A DNA stretch of 64,000 nucleotides from an uncultured Collinsella sp. (GTDB lineage Bacteria > Actinomycetota > Coriobacteriia > Coriobacteriales > Coriobacteriaceae): positions 1 to 64,000 of the forward strand of contig CAAENX010000002.1 in NCBI GenBank assembly GCA_900757495.1, in the 5' to 3' direction. Shown here in pieces: positions 16,729-25,483 of this stretch. The notes beneath the pieces are model-generated. The model saw only the letters and a program-made list of their open reading frames with translations. It was not told where the DNA came from and ran no database searches. Numbering within the stretch: position 1 is the first letter of the stretch; every line of letters starts with the position of its first letter. The position numbers and the translations under genes were made by a program.

Positions 16729-17526
16729 ATGGATTTTACGGTCGAGAATGCGGGCACCACGATTGCCTGTCGCGAATATGCCGGCCCGGATGTGTCGCCT
16801 GATACTCCTGCCTTGGTGTGCGTGCACGGCGCTTGTGTTGACGGCGTCTTTTTTGACGGTATCGCCCGCGAGCTCGCCTGTGACTACCGCGTCATTGCCT
16901 ACGACCGCCGCGGCTGTGGTGGCAGCAGCGAAGCGGCAGACGGCAGCTATGATCTTGCCGCTCAGGCCGCCGACCTGCAGGCCGTGATCGAACACGTTGG
17001 CGCTCCGACAAATGTGCTTGCGCACAGCGCCGGTACGTTGGTGGCGCTGGAGCTTCTTCGCACTGAACCCCATCTCGTCGCCCGTGCGATTCTGCATGAG
17101 CCGGCTGTGTCGGCCGAAGGCGTCGGCATGGGCGCAGCTCCGGTTTTGCTCGATATGATTGCGGCTGGAAAGGTTTCAAGGGCGCTCCGGCTTTTCTTGG
17201 GAGCCCTCGGCGACTTGGACCCCGAGGCTCCTGGAACGACCGAGGCAGAAGCCAAGCATGCCCTGCGCAACGGCCGCAGTTTCATGGCAAACGAATACGG
17301 GATTACTATGACCTGCGTTCCCGATTGGGATAGCGTTCGCGCGTCGAAAACGGTGGCCGCCGTGCTCCTAGGCGAGCTCTCGATTGGCACGCCCCGCGAG
17401 GCTGGCACGCGAGCGGCTGCCGAATATCTCGATTGCCCTCTCGTGACGATCCCGGGCGCGCATAACGGTCTGCGCGATCGCCCGGCAGCGGCTGCCCGGG
17501 CTGTCCGTGGCATCCTGGGGCTCTAG
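16729..17526 (+). CDS. Alpha/beta-fold hydrolase
   Basis: Soluble serine hydrolase of 265 residues. It has an oxyanion HG motif (VHGACVDG, about 32-39), DRRGCGGSS, the nucleophile elbow AHSAGT (Ser100) and a late histidine in PGAHNG. The cap region lies at about 120-200. No lipase or haloalkane signature allows a substrate call; relatives include esterases and C-C hydrolases. A ribosome site is only weakly visible (GATGGGGG). It diverges from the radical SAM gene. Confidence 0.85.
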   Translation: MDFTVENAGTTIACREYAGPDVSPDTPALVCVHGACVDGVFFDGIARELACDYRVIAYDRRGCGGSSEAADGSYDLAAQAADLQAVIEHVGAPTNVLAHSAGTLVALELLRTEPHLVARAILHEPAVSAEGVGMGAAPVLLDMIAAGKVSRALRLFLGALGDLDPEAPGTTEAEAKHALRNGRSFMANEYGITMTCVPDWDSVRASKTVAAVLLGELSIGTPREAGTRAAAEYLDCPLVTIPGAHNGLRDRPAAAARAVRGILGL

Positions 17527-17676
17527 CATCCGCAATAGCCAAAGCAGGCTTCATCCGCAAACGTTTCGGCCGTATTAACAAACGTGCTCAAAACCTCGCG
17601 TCTGCGGCTTCAATCGCGCCGTCTGCCAACTCATAAGAATGTGGCAGCATTCACGTGCTTACCTGCATCGGCAAGG

Positions 17677-17692
17677 TGTTACCCTTGTAACA
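17677..17692. promoter_or_regulatory. Candidate operator palindrome
   Basis: TGTTACCCTTGTAACA is a perfect 6-bp-arm palindrome with a 4-bp spacer, 45 bp upstream of the signalling gene start. Position suggests a regulator site near the promoter; the protein that would bind is unknown. Confidence 0.4.
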
Positions 17693-17737
17693 TTTGGAAC
17701 CCACCGCTACCATGCGAAACTATCGAAAGGGCCCCAT

Positions 17738-19618
17738 ATGCTCAATAATCACGAGGTCAATCTAACCGACGAGGAGGCTGCCGCCGAGGTCGCCCGTGTC
17801 GCGAAGACCTACCCCGTGGTGCGTTTGCTGTCGGCCGATCAGATTAAGAGTGAGCCTAACTGCCTGCTCGCCGGTGATCGGTGTCCTTGTCTGCGTCAGT
17901 CAAGTCTTGAGGCTTTGGCAGACTCCGATGAGGTGTCGGAGCAACTGCTCAATGATGGCACTGAGTACCGCGCCCGTCTACGCCCTTTGAAGGTCGAGGG
18001 CGAGCCTCACGTCTTGCTGATGGTGCGTCCGATCGATGAGCAAGAGGCCGCAGAAGAGGACCTTGTCTACACCGACGTGCTGACGAATGTGCGCAATCGC
18101 CGATATTACGAGGAAAAGCTCCGTAGCACCCGCGTGAATGCCGGCGTTGCGGTGATCGACCTTGATGATTTTAGGGTCTTCAACGATACGTGTGGCCGTC
18201 ATGCCGGCGACCTTGCGCTCGGTGCTGTGGCGACAGCCATACGCAGCGGAATCCGTTCGACTGACGAGCTTGTGCGCTATGGCTGCGACAAGTTTGTGGT
18301 TGTCATGCCCAATATTCCCTCCGATGACTTCACCCGTCGCCTGCATCAGGTGTCCGATGCCGTTCATTCCACGATTATTCCGGGCCATGAGTACGTGAGC
18401 TTGACGGCATGTGTTGGTGGCGTTCGCATTCATGGCGAGACGGTCGATGAGGGCGTTGGCCGCGCTGCTCAGTTACTGAGCCGCGCTAAGGCAAAAGCCG
18501 GTACGGTCGTGACCGATGCCGATTCCATCGAGGCCTTCCAAAGCGAAAAGCCTTTGGTGCTTATCGCCGATGACTCCGAGATGAACCGAGCCATTCTCAG
18601 CGAGATGCTCAAGGACGAGCATTGCATCCTCGAGGCCGATAACGGTCGTGCGGCGCTCGACATGGTCGACCGCTATGGCGATGAGTTGTCGCTCGTGCTG
18701 CTGGACATTGTGATGCCGGGCATAAGCGGCTTTGAGGTGCTGGCCGATCTGTCGCGCCGATCGGGTATCGATAATCTGCCTGTCATCATGATTTCGAGCG
18801 AAGATTCCGATGATGCGGTTCTGCGCGCGTACGAGCTGGGCGCCTCGGACTATATCAACCGCCCGTTTGACTCCCGTGTCGTGCGCCGCCGCGTAAGCAA
18901 CACCATCCGCCTGTACGCCAAACAGCGCCGCCTGACGAACCTGCTGTCCCAACAGTACAACGAGCGCGTCAAGAACAGTCGCATGCTCATCGACATCATG
19001 GCCGGCGTCATGGAGCTTCGCAACGGCGAGAGCGGTAGGCACGTTACGAACATCGAAAAGCTGACCGAGCTGCTGCTTGGCTATCTGGTCCAGCGTAGCG
19101 GCACGATCTCCCTCGACAATGAGGAACGCTCCACGATCGCCCTGGCTTCGGCGCTGCACGATATCGGCAAGATGTCGATTGACGATGCGATCCTCAACAA
19201 GCCCGGGCGCCTCACGCCCGAGGAATTCGAGATTATGAAGACGCATACCACGATTGGCGCCAACATGCTGCTCGAGCTGGGCAGCCATCACGCCGGCAAT
19301 GCGCTTATGGAATATGCGTACCAGATTGCGCGTTGGCATCACGAGCGCTGGGACGGCAAGGGTTATCCCGATGGCCTTAAGGGCGACGAAATTCCCATCG
19401 CCGCGCAGGTGGTTTCGGTGGCTGACGTGTACGATGCACTGACGAGCGTGCGCGTGTACAAGGACGCTATCCCGCACGAGGAGGCGATCCAGATGATCCT
19501 GGACGGTAAGTGCGGCACCTTTAACCCGCTGCTGCTCGATTGCCTGCTCGAGGTGCAAGACCAAATTGCCGAGACGTTGGCACGCCCCGCCGACGTCGTC
19601 GCGTTTCCCACGATTTAG
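17738..19618 (+). CDS. GGDEF-like / response-regulator / HD-GYP signalling protein
   Basis: Protein of 626 residues. About 1-125 is an unrecognised N-terminal domain. About 130-285 is a diguanylate-cyclase fold whose signature is degenerate: GCDKF at 182-186 instead of GGDEF, replacing a metal-binding Glu by Lys, so cyclase activity is doubtful. About 297-415 is a receiver domain with phospho-acceptor Asp323. About 430-610 is an intact HD-GYP phosphodiesterase domain (His474-Asp475, HHERWDGKGYP). The likely output is c-di-GMP hydrolysis controlled by phosphorylation, with the GGDEF-like part as a GTP sensor. ATG at 17738 with GAAAGGG upstream. Co-transcribed with an Hpt protein. Confidence 0.88.
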   Translation: MLNNHEVNLTDEEAAAEVARVAKTYPVVRLLSADQIKSEPNCLLAGDRCPCLRQSSLEALADSDEVSEQLLNDGTEYRARLRPLKVEGEPHVLLMVRPIDEQEAAEEDLVYTDVLTNVRNRRYYEEKLRSTRVNAGVAVIDLDDFRVFNDTCGRHAGDLALGAVATAIRSGIRSTDELVRYGCDKFVVVMPNIPSDDFTRRLHQVSDAVHSTIIPGHEYVSLTACVGGVRIHGETVDEGVGRAAQLLSRAKAKAGTVVTDADSIEAFQSEKPLVLIADDSEMNRAILSEMLKDEHCILEADNGRAALDMVDRYGDELSLVLLDIVMPGISGFEVLADLSRRSGIDNLPVIMISSEDSDDAVLRAYELGASDYINRPFDSRVVRRRVSNTIRLYAKQRRLTNLLSQQYNERVKNSRMLIDIMAGVMELRNGESGRHVTNIEKLTELLLGYLVQRSGTISLDNEERSTIALASALHDIGKMSIDDAILNKPGRLTPEEFEIMKTHTTIGANMLLELGSHHAGNALMEYAYQIARWHHERWDGKGYPDGLKGDEIPIAAQVVSVADVYDALTSVRVYKDAIPHEEAIQMILDGKCGTFNPLLLDCLLEVQDQIAETLARPADVVAFPTI

Positions 19619-19642
19619 TTTGACCAAAGGAGTTTTTAATCC

Positions 19643-19999
19643 ATGATTTCCATGCGTGAGGCGTATGAGAAGATCGGCGCTAATTATGACGACGCGTGCG
19701 CTCGGCTGATGGGCGGGGAAATGCTTGCCCGCTTTGCCCTCAAGTTTTTGGATGACGAGAGCATGGACAAGCTGGAGGCTGCCATGGCGGCAGGAGACGC
19801 CGAGAGTGCGTTTATGGCAGCGCACACGCTCAAGGGCGTGAGCCAGAACCTGGGATTCGATAATCTGTACGAGCCGGCGGTCGTGGTAACCGAAGCGCTG
19901 CGCGGCGCTGATGCCGTTGACGGCGCCCGCGAGGGGATGCATGCGTTGCAGCAGCAATATGCGGCTACGATGTCGGCTCTGCGCGAGGCGGCCGAGTAA
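19643..19999 (+). CDS. Hpt (histidine phosphotransfer) domain protein
   Basis: Single-domain protein of 118 residues with AHTLKGVSQNLG, the phosphotransfer histidine being His61. Hpt proteins carry phosphate between a hybrid kinase's receiver and another receiver. The gene starts 25 bp after the REC/HD-GYP gene with AAAGGAG upstream, so its probable partner is that receiver. No histidine kinase is encoded nearby. The acceptor or donor kinase must be elsewhere. Confidence 0.88.
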   Translation: MISMREAYEKIGANYDDACARLMGGEMLARFALKFLDDESMDKLEAAMAAGDAESAFMAAHTLKGVSQNLGFDNLYEPAVVVTEALRGADAVDGAREGMHALQQQYAATMSALREAAE

Positions 20000-20023
20000 G
20001 AGGCTGTGAGCCTTGATGACTAT

Positions 20024-20087
20024 GAGCGTGGATAATCTCCCGTTTTAGGCCCGGTGGCGGCCTCAAAGTGGGAGATTATCCACGCTC
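20024..20087. repeat. Perfect 18-bp hairpin with 28-nt loop
   Basis: GAGCGTGGATAATCTCCC at 20024-20041 pairs perfectly with 20070-20087. A partial extra copy (TCCACGCTCAC) lies near 20108. It sits 25 bp after the Hpt stop. The architecture matches the hairpins at 15619, 28285 and 28367 although the arm sequence differs. Confidence 0.75.
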
Positions 20088-20229
20088 GTTCGATACGTGT
20101 CCAAAAATCCACGCTCACCTCTTCTGATTAGTGAATTGCCTATGCACACTGTCGGGGCTTTCCGCATGCAATCCATATCGTTGTTCGATAAACCGTTCGA
20201 ATAACGATAGAGTCGATGAGGGTGAGTGT

Positions 20230-20790
20230 ATGTCCAACAGCGTTCAGCGTATGGCCAAGGCGGGCGAAAATATCAGGAAGCTCGGTTTTTGCATGGCAGC
20301 CGTTTTTGCAGGGATGCTCGTCGCTTTTGCCGCGTTGGTTGTTTACGTGATCTGGTATGCGGTTGCAAACGTTGCTTCTGTCGATTCTTTCGGTGTCGTG
20401 ACGCTTCTCGATGGCGGGTGCATCGTTATCCCAAGCGGACTGTGCATGGCGCTTGTTATGGGTATTTCGCTTGTCGTTCTGTGCGGGATCAGCCGTAACA
20501 TCTCGCGAGGCGTCTCGCCCTTTACCAAGACGCATGTGCGGCTTATCCGTGTTCTCGCGCTTGCCTTTGCTGTTAACGCCGCGGTTTCGCTTGTTGGTGC
20601 CTATGGATCGGTCAATCTCACCATTGGCGGACTGGAGCTTTACATCGTGCCTCATTCCTTCGTTATTGAGATTTGCCAAGGCGCTACCTTTGATGCGGGG
20701 TCGTTTATCGGCGCAGTTGTCTGTTTATTTATCTCGGCGATCTGGAGTTATGCCTCGCTGCTCCAAGAGCAGTCTGACGAGCTTGTGTAG
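20230..20790 (+). CDS. DUF2975-family membrane protein
   Basis: Protein of 186 residues with four predicted membrane helices (about 16-44, 67-88, 103-128, 150-175) and ISRGVSPFT between helices 2 and 3, as in DUF2975 proteins. These are commonly encoded immediately before a small Cro/CI-type regulator, as here, suggesting a membrane sensor or antagonist of that regulator. The ATG at 20230 follows GAGGGTGAG; the upstream in-frame extension lacks a ribosome site. Eight bases separate it from the regulator gene. Confidence 0.75.
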   Translation: MSNSVQRMAKAGENIRKLGFCMAAVFAGMLVAFAALVVYVIWYAVANVASVDSFGVVTLLDGGCIVIPSGLCMALVMGISLVVLCGISRNISRGVSPFTKTHVRLIRVLALAFAVNAAVSLVGAYGSVNLTIGGLELYIVPHSFVIEICQGATFDAGSFIGAVVCLFISAIWSYASLLQEQSDELV

Positions 20791-20798
20791 GAGGAAAC

Positions 20799-21128
20799 AT
20801 GAGCTATCTCATCATCGAGCTTGAGACGCAGCTGCTTAAGACCGGAAAGACCAGTGCTGATCTGATTCGGGCGACGGGGCATACTCCGGCTAATATTTCA
20901 AAGCTTAGAAACGGAAAGATAAAAGCTATTCGCCTAAAGACGCTCCTCGATATCTGTGATGAGCTTGATTGTCAACCGGGAGATATTATTCAGCGCGTGA
21001 GTGAGAAAGAGCTTGAGGAGCTTATTGTTGAGCGTGCAAAAAACGTTGTGAGGCAGATGCGGGACGGCGGAGGCAATGAGGCGTCGCTTCCGACATCAGT
21101 CTTTGCTGTCGATTTGAGCGACGAGTAG
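20799..21128 (+). CDS. Small Cro/CI-family HTH regulator
   Basis: Protein of 109 residues. Residues 5-68 form a helix-turn-helix of the short YozG/Cro type (SADLIRATGHTPANISKLRNG, ending CQPGDII). The charged C-terminal 40 residues are probably a small dimerisation or interaction tail. AGGAGG upstream. Lower G+C than genes on either side of the island. It is likely to control its own operon and perhaps the ABC genes that follow. Confidence 0.85.
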   Translation: MSYLIIELETQLLKTGKTSADLIRATGHTPANISKLRNGKIKAIRLKTLLDICDELDCQPGDIIQRVSEKELEELIVERAKNVVRQMRDGGGNEASLPTSVFAVDLSDE

Positions 21129-21166
21129 CTTAAGGCGAACAACTAAAACGAAATATCAGCGTGAAG

Positions 21167-21197
21167 GGACCCGTGTCTAACACGGGTTCTTTCTTTT
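21167..21197 (+). terminator. Intrinsic terminator after the HTH regulator
   Basis: GGACCCGTGT (21167-21176) pairs with ACACGGGTTC (21180-21189) with a G-T wobble, and TTTCTTTT follows. It separates the regulator operon from the ABC operon. Confidence 0.85.
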
Positions 21198-21272
21198 AGA
21201 TTATCTTGGCAAATATGAGTTATCGAAAAACAATAACAACTATGGAAAACGATAAAGTAAAGAAGGAACGAT

Positions 21273-22034
21273 ATGAGCGGTTTTGCTATCAAGCGGAACG
21301 GGAGGCCAATGAACGCATCGACGATAAGGCTATCAAGGGTGTCAAAGCGCTATGGGAGGCGCCGCGTTTTGCATGACGTTTCCTTCGAGGTGGATCAGTC
21401 TGAGCTTTGCGCCCTTGTTGGTGCAAACGGGGCGGGCAAAAGCACGCTTATTAAAATAGTGCTGGGCCTCTGTGAGCCATCGTCGGGGAGCGTGGAGCTC
21501 TTTGGAGGCAAGTCGAAAAAAGAGCTGAGCTTGATGCGGACGCGTGTCGGCTATGTGCCAGATTCCTGCGGAGCATACCAATCCCTCAGTGCGGCTGAGA
21601 ATCTTCGGATCCGATGTGCGGAATGGGGACTCGATGAGAAACGTGAGGTTCCTCGCGTCTTGGGCCTAGTCGGGCTGGACGTCGATGAGAAAAAGAGCGT
21701 GAGCAGTTTTTCTCTGGGAATGAAACGGCGACTGGATATAGCTACGGCTTTATTGGGCGACACCGACGTACTAATTTTCGATGAGCCGGCAAATGGATTG
21801 GATCCGTTGGGCATCGAGAGTATATGGGCCCTTATCGGTCGATTGAATCGGGAGCAGGGCAAAACCATGCTTATCTCTAGCCACGACTTGGATGAGCTGG
21901 CATCGGTTGCAACAAGCTGCCTGTTTCTTCATGACGGTGAACTGCTAAAAAAGGAATCGATGGACGTCATAAGGGATGAGGCGCCATCCCTAAAAGAGTA
22001 TTACAGGCGCTTGATGAAGGCGGTCTCGCTATGA
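21273..22034 (+). CDS. ABC transporter ATP-binding protein (BcrA/lantibiotic-immunity-like)
   Basis: ATPase of about 253 residues with GANGAGKST Walker A, SFSLGMKRRLDIA signature and VLIFDEPANGLDP Walker B. LGMKRR and PANGLDP are typical of drug, bacitracin or lantibiotic-resistance exporters. It overlaps the first permease by 4 bp (ATGA). The ATG at 21273 has AAGGAACG upstream. A second in-frame ATG at 21309, after GGAGG, would begin directly at the domain and is also plausible. G+C is visibly lower than in flanking genes. Confidence 0.88.
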   Translation: MSGFAIKRNGRPMNASTIRLSRVSKRYGRRRVLHDVSFEVDQSELCALVGANGAGKSTLIKIVLGLCEPSSGSVELFGGKSKKELSLMRTRVGYVPDSCGAYQSLSAAENLRIRCAEWGLDEKREVPRVLGLVGLDVDEKKSVSSFSLGMKRRLDIATALLGDTDVLIFDEPANGLDPLGIESIWALIGRLNREQGKTMLISSHDLDELASVATSCLFLHDGELLKKESMDVIRDEAPSLKEYYRRLMKAVSL

Positions 22035-22855
22035 AGCGGGCGATCCATCCCATAAAGGCAGATATGATGCGTTTGCACAGGATATTTCCGGCGAAGTTTG
22101 GTCTTGCGCTTATGCTGGCGTTCGGCCTTCTCTTCGGCATCTTTCTAAAAAACGGAACAACGTTGCTCGCCTTTGGCTATGGCGTTTGTGGGGAGGATAT
22201 TGGTTTCCTCTGGAATGCAATCGATCCTTCTGCGCCTGATGAGTCCCTTGCGCGCAGCGCTTTTGCCGGTACATCCCTGTTCGTTCCACTCATCGTTTGT
22301 TTGGTGCTTTTACAGGAGCGTGGCTATAAAGAGGGGCACCGAATTTCTTCGGCAAGAGGTCTCAACCGCTTTTATGGGGCTCTAGCCCATGCATTTTCGT
22401 CTGCTTTAATAATTGGCGCAGCGTATAGCGCGCTTTGCCTTCTTCTTTTTGCAATAGCCATAATACGTGGAGGGCATAACTACTCGCACAACATACTAAC
22501 TGTATTTTTGCCTGCAATGATAGTCAACGCCGTATTGGTGATATCGGTTGCGCTGGAGACGGTGACCATCTATCGGATAACGGGCAGCGCTGTATTGAGT
22601 GGGGCCGTGGTGATAGTCGGATTTGTCATGAGCTTGACGCTCTACGGAGCCTTCCTTCAGGCACCTATACCATCCTTGCGATGGATCTTCTTCCTTCCGG
22701 GGCCGTACCTTGGAGTCGGATGTGCCCTTGGGTATAGCGATATGGGGCAGCTGACGCTTCTGGGATATGGCGTGGCAGCCAGCTGTCTATCGGTATTGAT
22801 TTACGCTCTCTTGAGCTTTCGCGCTGGGGGTGTGCTCAATGGCTCGTCAGATTAA
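22031..22855 (+). CDS. ABC transporter permease, six-helix type
   Basis: Hydrophobic protein of 274 residues with about six predicted membrane helices and no soluble domain, in the position of an ABC-2-like permease. Sequence motifs are too weak to name a family. The start overlaps the ATPase stop and its end overlaps the next permease by 17 bp, so the three genes form one unit. Probably one half of a heterodimeric permease for an exporter, possibly peptide or antimicrobial self-protection. Confidence 0.75.
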   Translation: MKRAIHPIKADMMRLHRIFPAKFGLALMLAFGLLFGIFLKNGTTLLAFGYGVCGEDIGFLWNAIDPSAPDESLARSAFAGTSLFVPLIVCLVLLQERGYKEGHRISSARGLNRFYGALAHAFSSALIIGAAYSALCLLLFAIAIIRGGHNYSHNILTVFLPAMIVNAVLVISVALETVTIYRITGSAVLSGAVVIVGFVMSLTLYGAFLQAPIPSLRWIFFLPGPYLGVGCALGYSDMGQLTLLGYGVAASCLSVLIYALLSFRAGGVLNGSSD

Positions 22856-23657
22856 AAGACTTCTCCAGTCAGAATTGAAGCATGTGAGCAAATGGGCGTA
22901 CGCCTTAATCCTGGTAATTTATGCGTACATGGTGATATTGCAGCTTAATTCTTTCCCGATGTGGTTCTGTAGCCTCCGTGAGAACAGTTTCTTGGGTTTT
23001 TTCCCAGACCCGACGCTTCGGCTATCGGCGGAGGATGTCCTTCTATTTGGCAATGCAGAGGTTTTTCGCGGTCTGCTGTTCAACGTAGCCCCGTTGGCCC
23101 ATGCATTGTTCTTTCCGTTCATCGCGGCTTGCATTGTGCCGCGCTTTGTCAGTTCGGGCTTTGTCGAGGAACCGTGGGGGTTGTCGGAGGCTCGGGGAGG
23201 GAAGCGTGTGTGCGCTATCGTTGCGCGAGTGGTGCTATCTTCTTTTGCCCTTTTGGGCGCGTTTGTCCTGTCGAGTGTCGTTTTGTACTGTCTTAACTGC
23301 GCAATCGTTTCGGATGCTCAGCAGTATTTCAACCTGCATGTATTTTGCTATCGACTTCTTCTGGCGAGTGCCGTCTGTCTTGCATATGTGGTCTCTTGCG
23401 TGATCGCTGTTTCCTATTTTGGGGCCGGCTTCGGTCCGATTGGCATGCTGCTGCTTGTCAACGTCGTAGCGATCTACATACAGATCGGGGCCAATTCCAT
23501 GCTTCCGCTTCCAGCCTCGATGCTCATGTGGATTTGCGGCGTGACCCCGTTGGGGAATGGTCAATGCATTTCGATTTTAATTGACTGTCTCATAAACGTA
23601 GCAAGCGTTGTTGCCATTTGCTTTACTGTCGACCGATTGCGGTCGAGATTTCTCTGA
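22839..23657 (+). CDS. ABC transporter permease, second subunit
   Basis: Protein of 272 residues with about six membrane helices and an external loop after the first (about 40-85). It overlaps the preceding permease; ATG at 22839 is chosen over the GTG at 22830 because the latter has no advantage in spacing. Likely the second half-permease of the exporter. A strong bidirectional terminator follows. Confidence 0.75.
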   Translation: MARQIKRLLQSELKHVSKWAYALILVIYAYMVILQLNSFPMWFCSLRENSFLGFFPDPTLRLSAEDVLLFGNAEVFRGLLFNVAPLAHALFFPFIAACIVPRFVSSGFVEEPWGLSEARGGKRVCAIVARVVLSSFALLGAFVLSSVVLYCLNCAIVSDAQQYFNLHVFCYRLLLASAVCLAYVVSCVIAVSYFGAGFGPIGMLLLVNVVAIYIQIGANSMLPLPASMLMWICGVTPLGNGQCISILIDCLINVASVVAICFTVDRLRSRFL

Positions 23658-23697
23658 TTGTTTGTGAGGGATAATCATACCGAGCATATCAAATACA

Positions 23698-23733
23698 GGG
23701 GGGGCGGGCACCGTAGCTGGTGTCCGCCCCCCC
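23698..23733. terminator. Bidirectional terminator hairpin
   Basis: Fifteen-base arms at 23698-23712 and 23719-23733 (GGGGGGGCGGGCACC and its partner, one G-T wobble) around a 6-nt loop. It is shared by the rightward ABC operon and the leftward gamma-glutamyl hydrolase. Confidence 0.8.
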
Positions 23734-23768
23734 TGGCATGGAAGGTTTAAGCCTGTGTGATTCGCGAG

Positions 23769-24578
23769 CTAGCGAGCCCGCTTAACCTTGGCCGCTGCCT
23801 CGACAAACGACTTCCACAGGTCAAAGTCGGTCTCGAGCGTCTTCCACGTGTACTCAGGGTGCCATTGCACGCCCAGGCAGAACGGCTGGCCTTCGACTTC
23901 GATGCACTCGGGCACGCCGTCGGTTGCCTTGGCGACCAAGCGCGTGCTTTTACCCAGACGATCGACGCAGCAGTGGTGTGCGGAGTTGGTCTGGATCAGC
24001 CTGTGCCCGCCAACCGCGCGCTCCAGCAGCGAGCCCGGCACGACCTCGACAGGATGCACAGGGTCGTTGAGCACGTGGGTATGGCGCCACTGCGTGCGGC
24101 CCTCGCGCGCGCCCAGGCTCGGCACGTCCATGCACAGGGTGCCGCCGGTGGCGACGTTGAGCAGCTGCGTGCCGCGGCAGGTGGTAAAGAGCGGCTTTTT
24201 GGCGCGGAGTACCTCGTCGACCAGCTTAAACTCAAAACTATCGCGGATTTCGCAGCAGAGGGTGGGGTCGTAGGGTCGATCATCGCCCCAACGTTTGGGA
24301 TTGACATCGGGGCCGCCGGGGATGGCGATGCCGTCGGCGATGTCGACGTAATGACGGATGACCTCAATGTCCTCGGTGATGGACATCTGCAGCGGCAGGC
24401 CGCCGGCAGCAAGAATGGCATCGACAAAGACACTTGCGATTTCCTCGTTGGGGGAGAGTGTCTCGCTTAAAAACGGCTTTGCCTCTTCCCAGCGCGGCGC
24501 CACCAGGATGAGCGGACGGTCGGCGGGGTCGACGTTGACGTGCGGGGTGTAGGACGATGAGGTGCGGGTTCCGATCAT
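23769..24578 (-). CDS. Gamma-glutamyl-gamma-aminobutyrate hydrolase family (C26)
   Basis: Class I glutamine-amidotransferase-like peptidase of 269 residues. The nucleophile is Cys134 in TTCRGTQLLN and the triad continues with HPEY near residue 245. PuuD relatives split gamma-glutamyl-GABA; others cleave different gamma-glutamyl amides. It is the last gene of the polar amino-acid ABC operon, so it probably processes an imported gamma-glutamyl compound or releases glutamate. ATG at 24578 is used. The frame is open 33 codons upstream, but those lack homology and a ribosome site. Confidence 0.85.
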   Translation of the reverse strand: MIGTRTSSSYTPHVNVDPADRPLILVAPRWEEAKPFLSETLSPNEEIASVFVDAILAAGGLPLQMSITEDIEVIRHYVDIADGIAIPGGPDVNPKRWGDDRPYDPTLCCEIRDSFEFKLVDEVLRAKKPLFTTCRGTQLLNVATGGTLCMDVPSLGAREGRTQWRHTHVLNDPVHPVEVVPGSLLERAVGGHRLIQTNSAHHCCVDRLGKSTRLVAKATDGVPECIEVEGQPFCLGVQWHPEYTWKTLETDFDLWKSFVEAAAKVKRAR

Positions 24579-24682
24579 GGTTGCGGCTTTCGAATCCGGG
24601 TGGACATGGCGCGGGGGCGGCGCGGGACAGATGCGGCGCGGGACAGGCGCTCCTGACGAATGTGTCCCGCGTGGCAATTGGG

Positions 24683-25447
24683 TTAGTGGCCCTTGATGGA
24701 GTTGAGGAAGTCCTGGGCGCGCTTAGTCTGGGGATGGTCGAAGAACTCGTCGGGCGTGCCGGTTTCCACGATTTGGCCGTCGGCCATAAACACGACGCGG
24801 TCGGCCACGCGGCGGGCGAAGTTCATCTCGTGCGTAATGACGATCATCGTCATGCCCTGCTGCGCCAAGCGCACCATGACCTCGAGCACCTCGTTGATCA
24901 TCTCGGGGTCAAGGGCGCTCGTGGGCTCATCGAAGAGCATGGCCTTGGGCTGCATGGCAAGAGAACGGGCGATGGCTACGCGCTGCTGTTGGCCGCCCGA
25001 AAGCTGTGCGGGCACCTTATCGGCCTGCTCGGCAACGCCTACGCGGCCCAGCAGGTCCATGGCGCGCTCGCGAGCCTCATCCTTGGAGATACCCAGCACA
25101 TCGACCGGTCCCAGCATGACGTTCTGCAGTACGGTCATATGTGCGAACAGGTTGAACTGTTGAAACACCATGCCCAACTCGGCGCGCATGCGGGCAAGGT
25201 CCTTGCCTTCCTGCGGCAGGGGCTTGCCTTCGATGAGGATCTCGCCCGAGTCGATGGTTTCCAGACGGTTGATGGTGCGGCACATGGTCGACTTGCCCGA
25301 GCCCGAGGGCCCGATCACGACGACGACCTCGCCGCGGTCGACCGAGAGATTGATGTCGTTGAGGACGTGCAGATCGCCATAGTGCTTATCGACGTGTCTG
25401 AGCTCGATCAGCGGCTGATTGCCGGTGGAAGAGGTGCTCTGTGCCAT
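24683..25447 (-). CDS. Polar amino-acid ABC transporter ATPase (GlnQ type)
   Basis: ATPase of 254 residues with GPSGSGKST, LSGGQQQRVAIARSLAM and MLFDEPTSALDPEM. This combination is diagnostic of the GlnQ/HisP branch energising amino-acid import. It is third in the operon after the binding protein and two permeases. A short Ser/Thr-rich N-terminus precedes the domain. GAGCC-rich bases lie upstream of the ATG with only a modest ribosome site. Confidence 0.95.
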   Translation of the reverse strand: MAQSTSSTGNQPLIELRHVDKHYGDLHVLNDINLSVDRGEVVVVIGPSGSGKSTMCRTINRLETIDSGEILIEGKPLPQEGKDLARMRAELGMVFQQFNLFAHMTVLQNVMLGPVDVLGISKDEARERAMDLLGRVGVAEQADKVPAQLSGGQQQRVAIARSLAMQPKAMLFDEPTSALDPEMINEVLEVMVRLAQQGMTMIVITHEMNFARRVADRVVFMADGQIVETGTPDEFFDHPQTKRAQDFLNSIKGH

Positions 25448-25483
25448 GGTGCTCGGCTCCTTATGACTCGAAATGGTAAAGCG

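Noticed and set aside
16510..17097. Long N-terminal extension of the radical SAM protein
   Set aside because: It overlaps the divergent alpha/beta hydrolase gene and has no homology; the family's N-terminus is at residue 1 of the short form.
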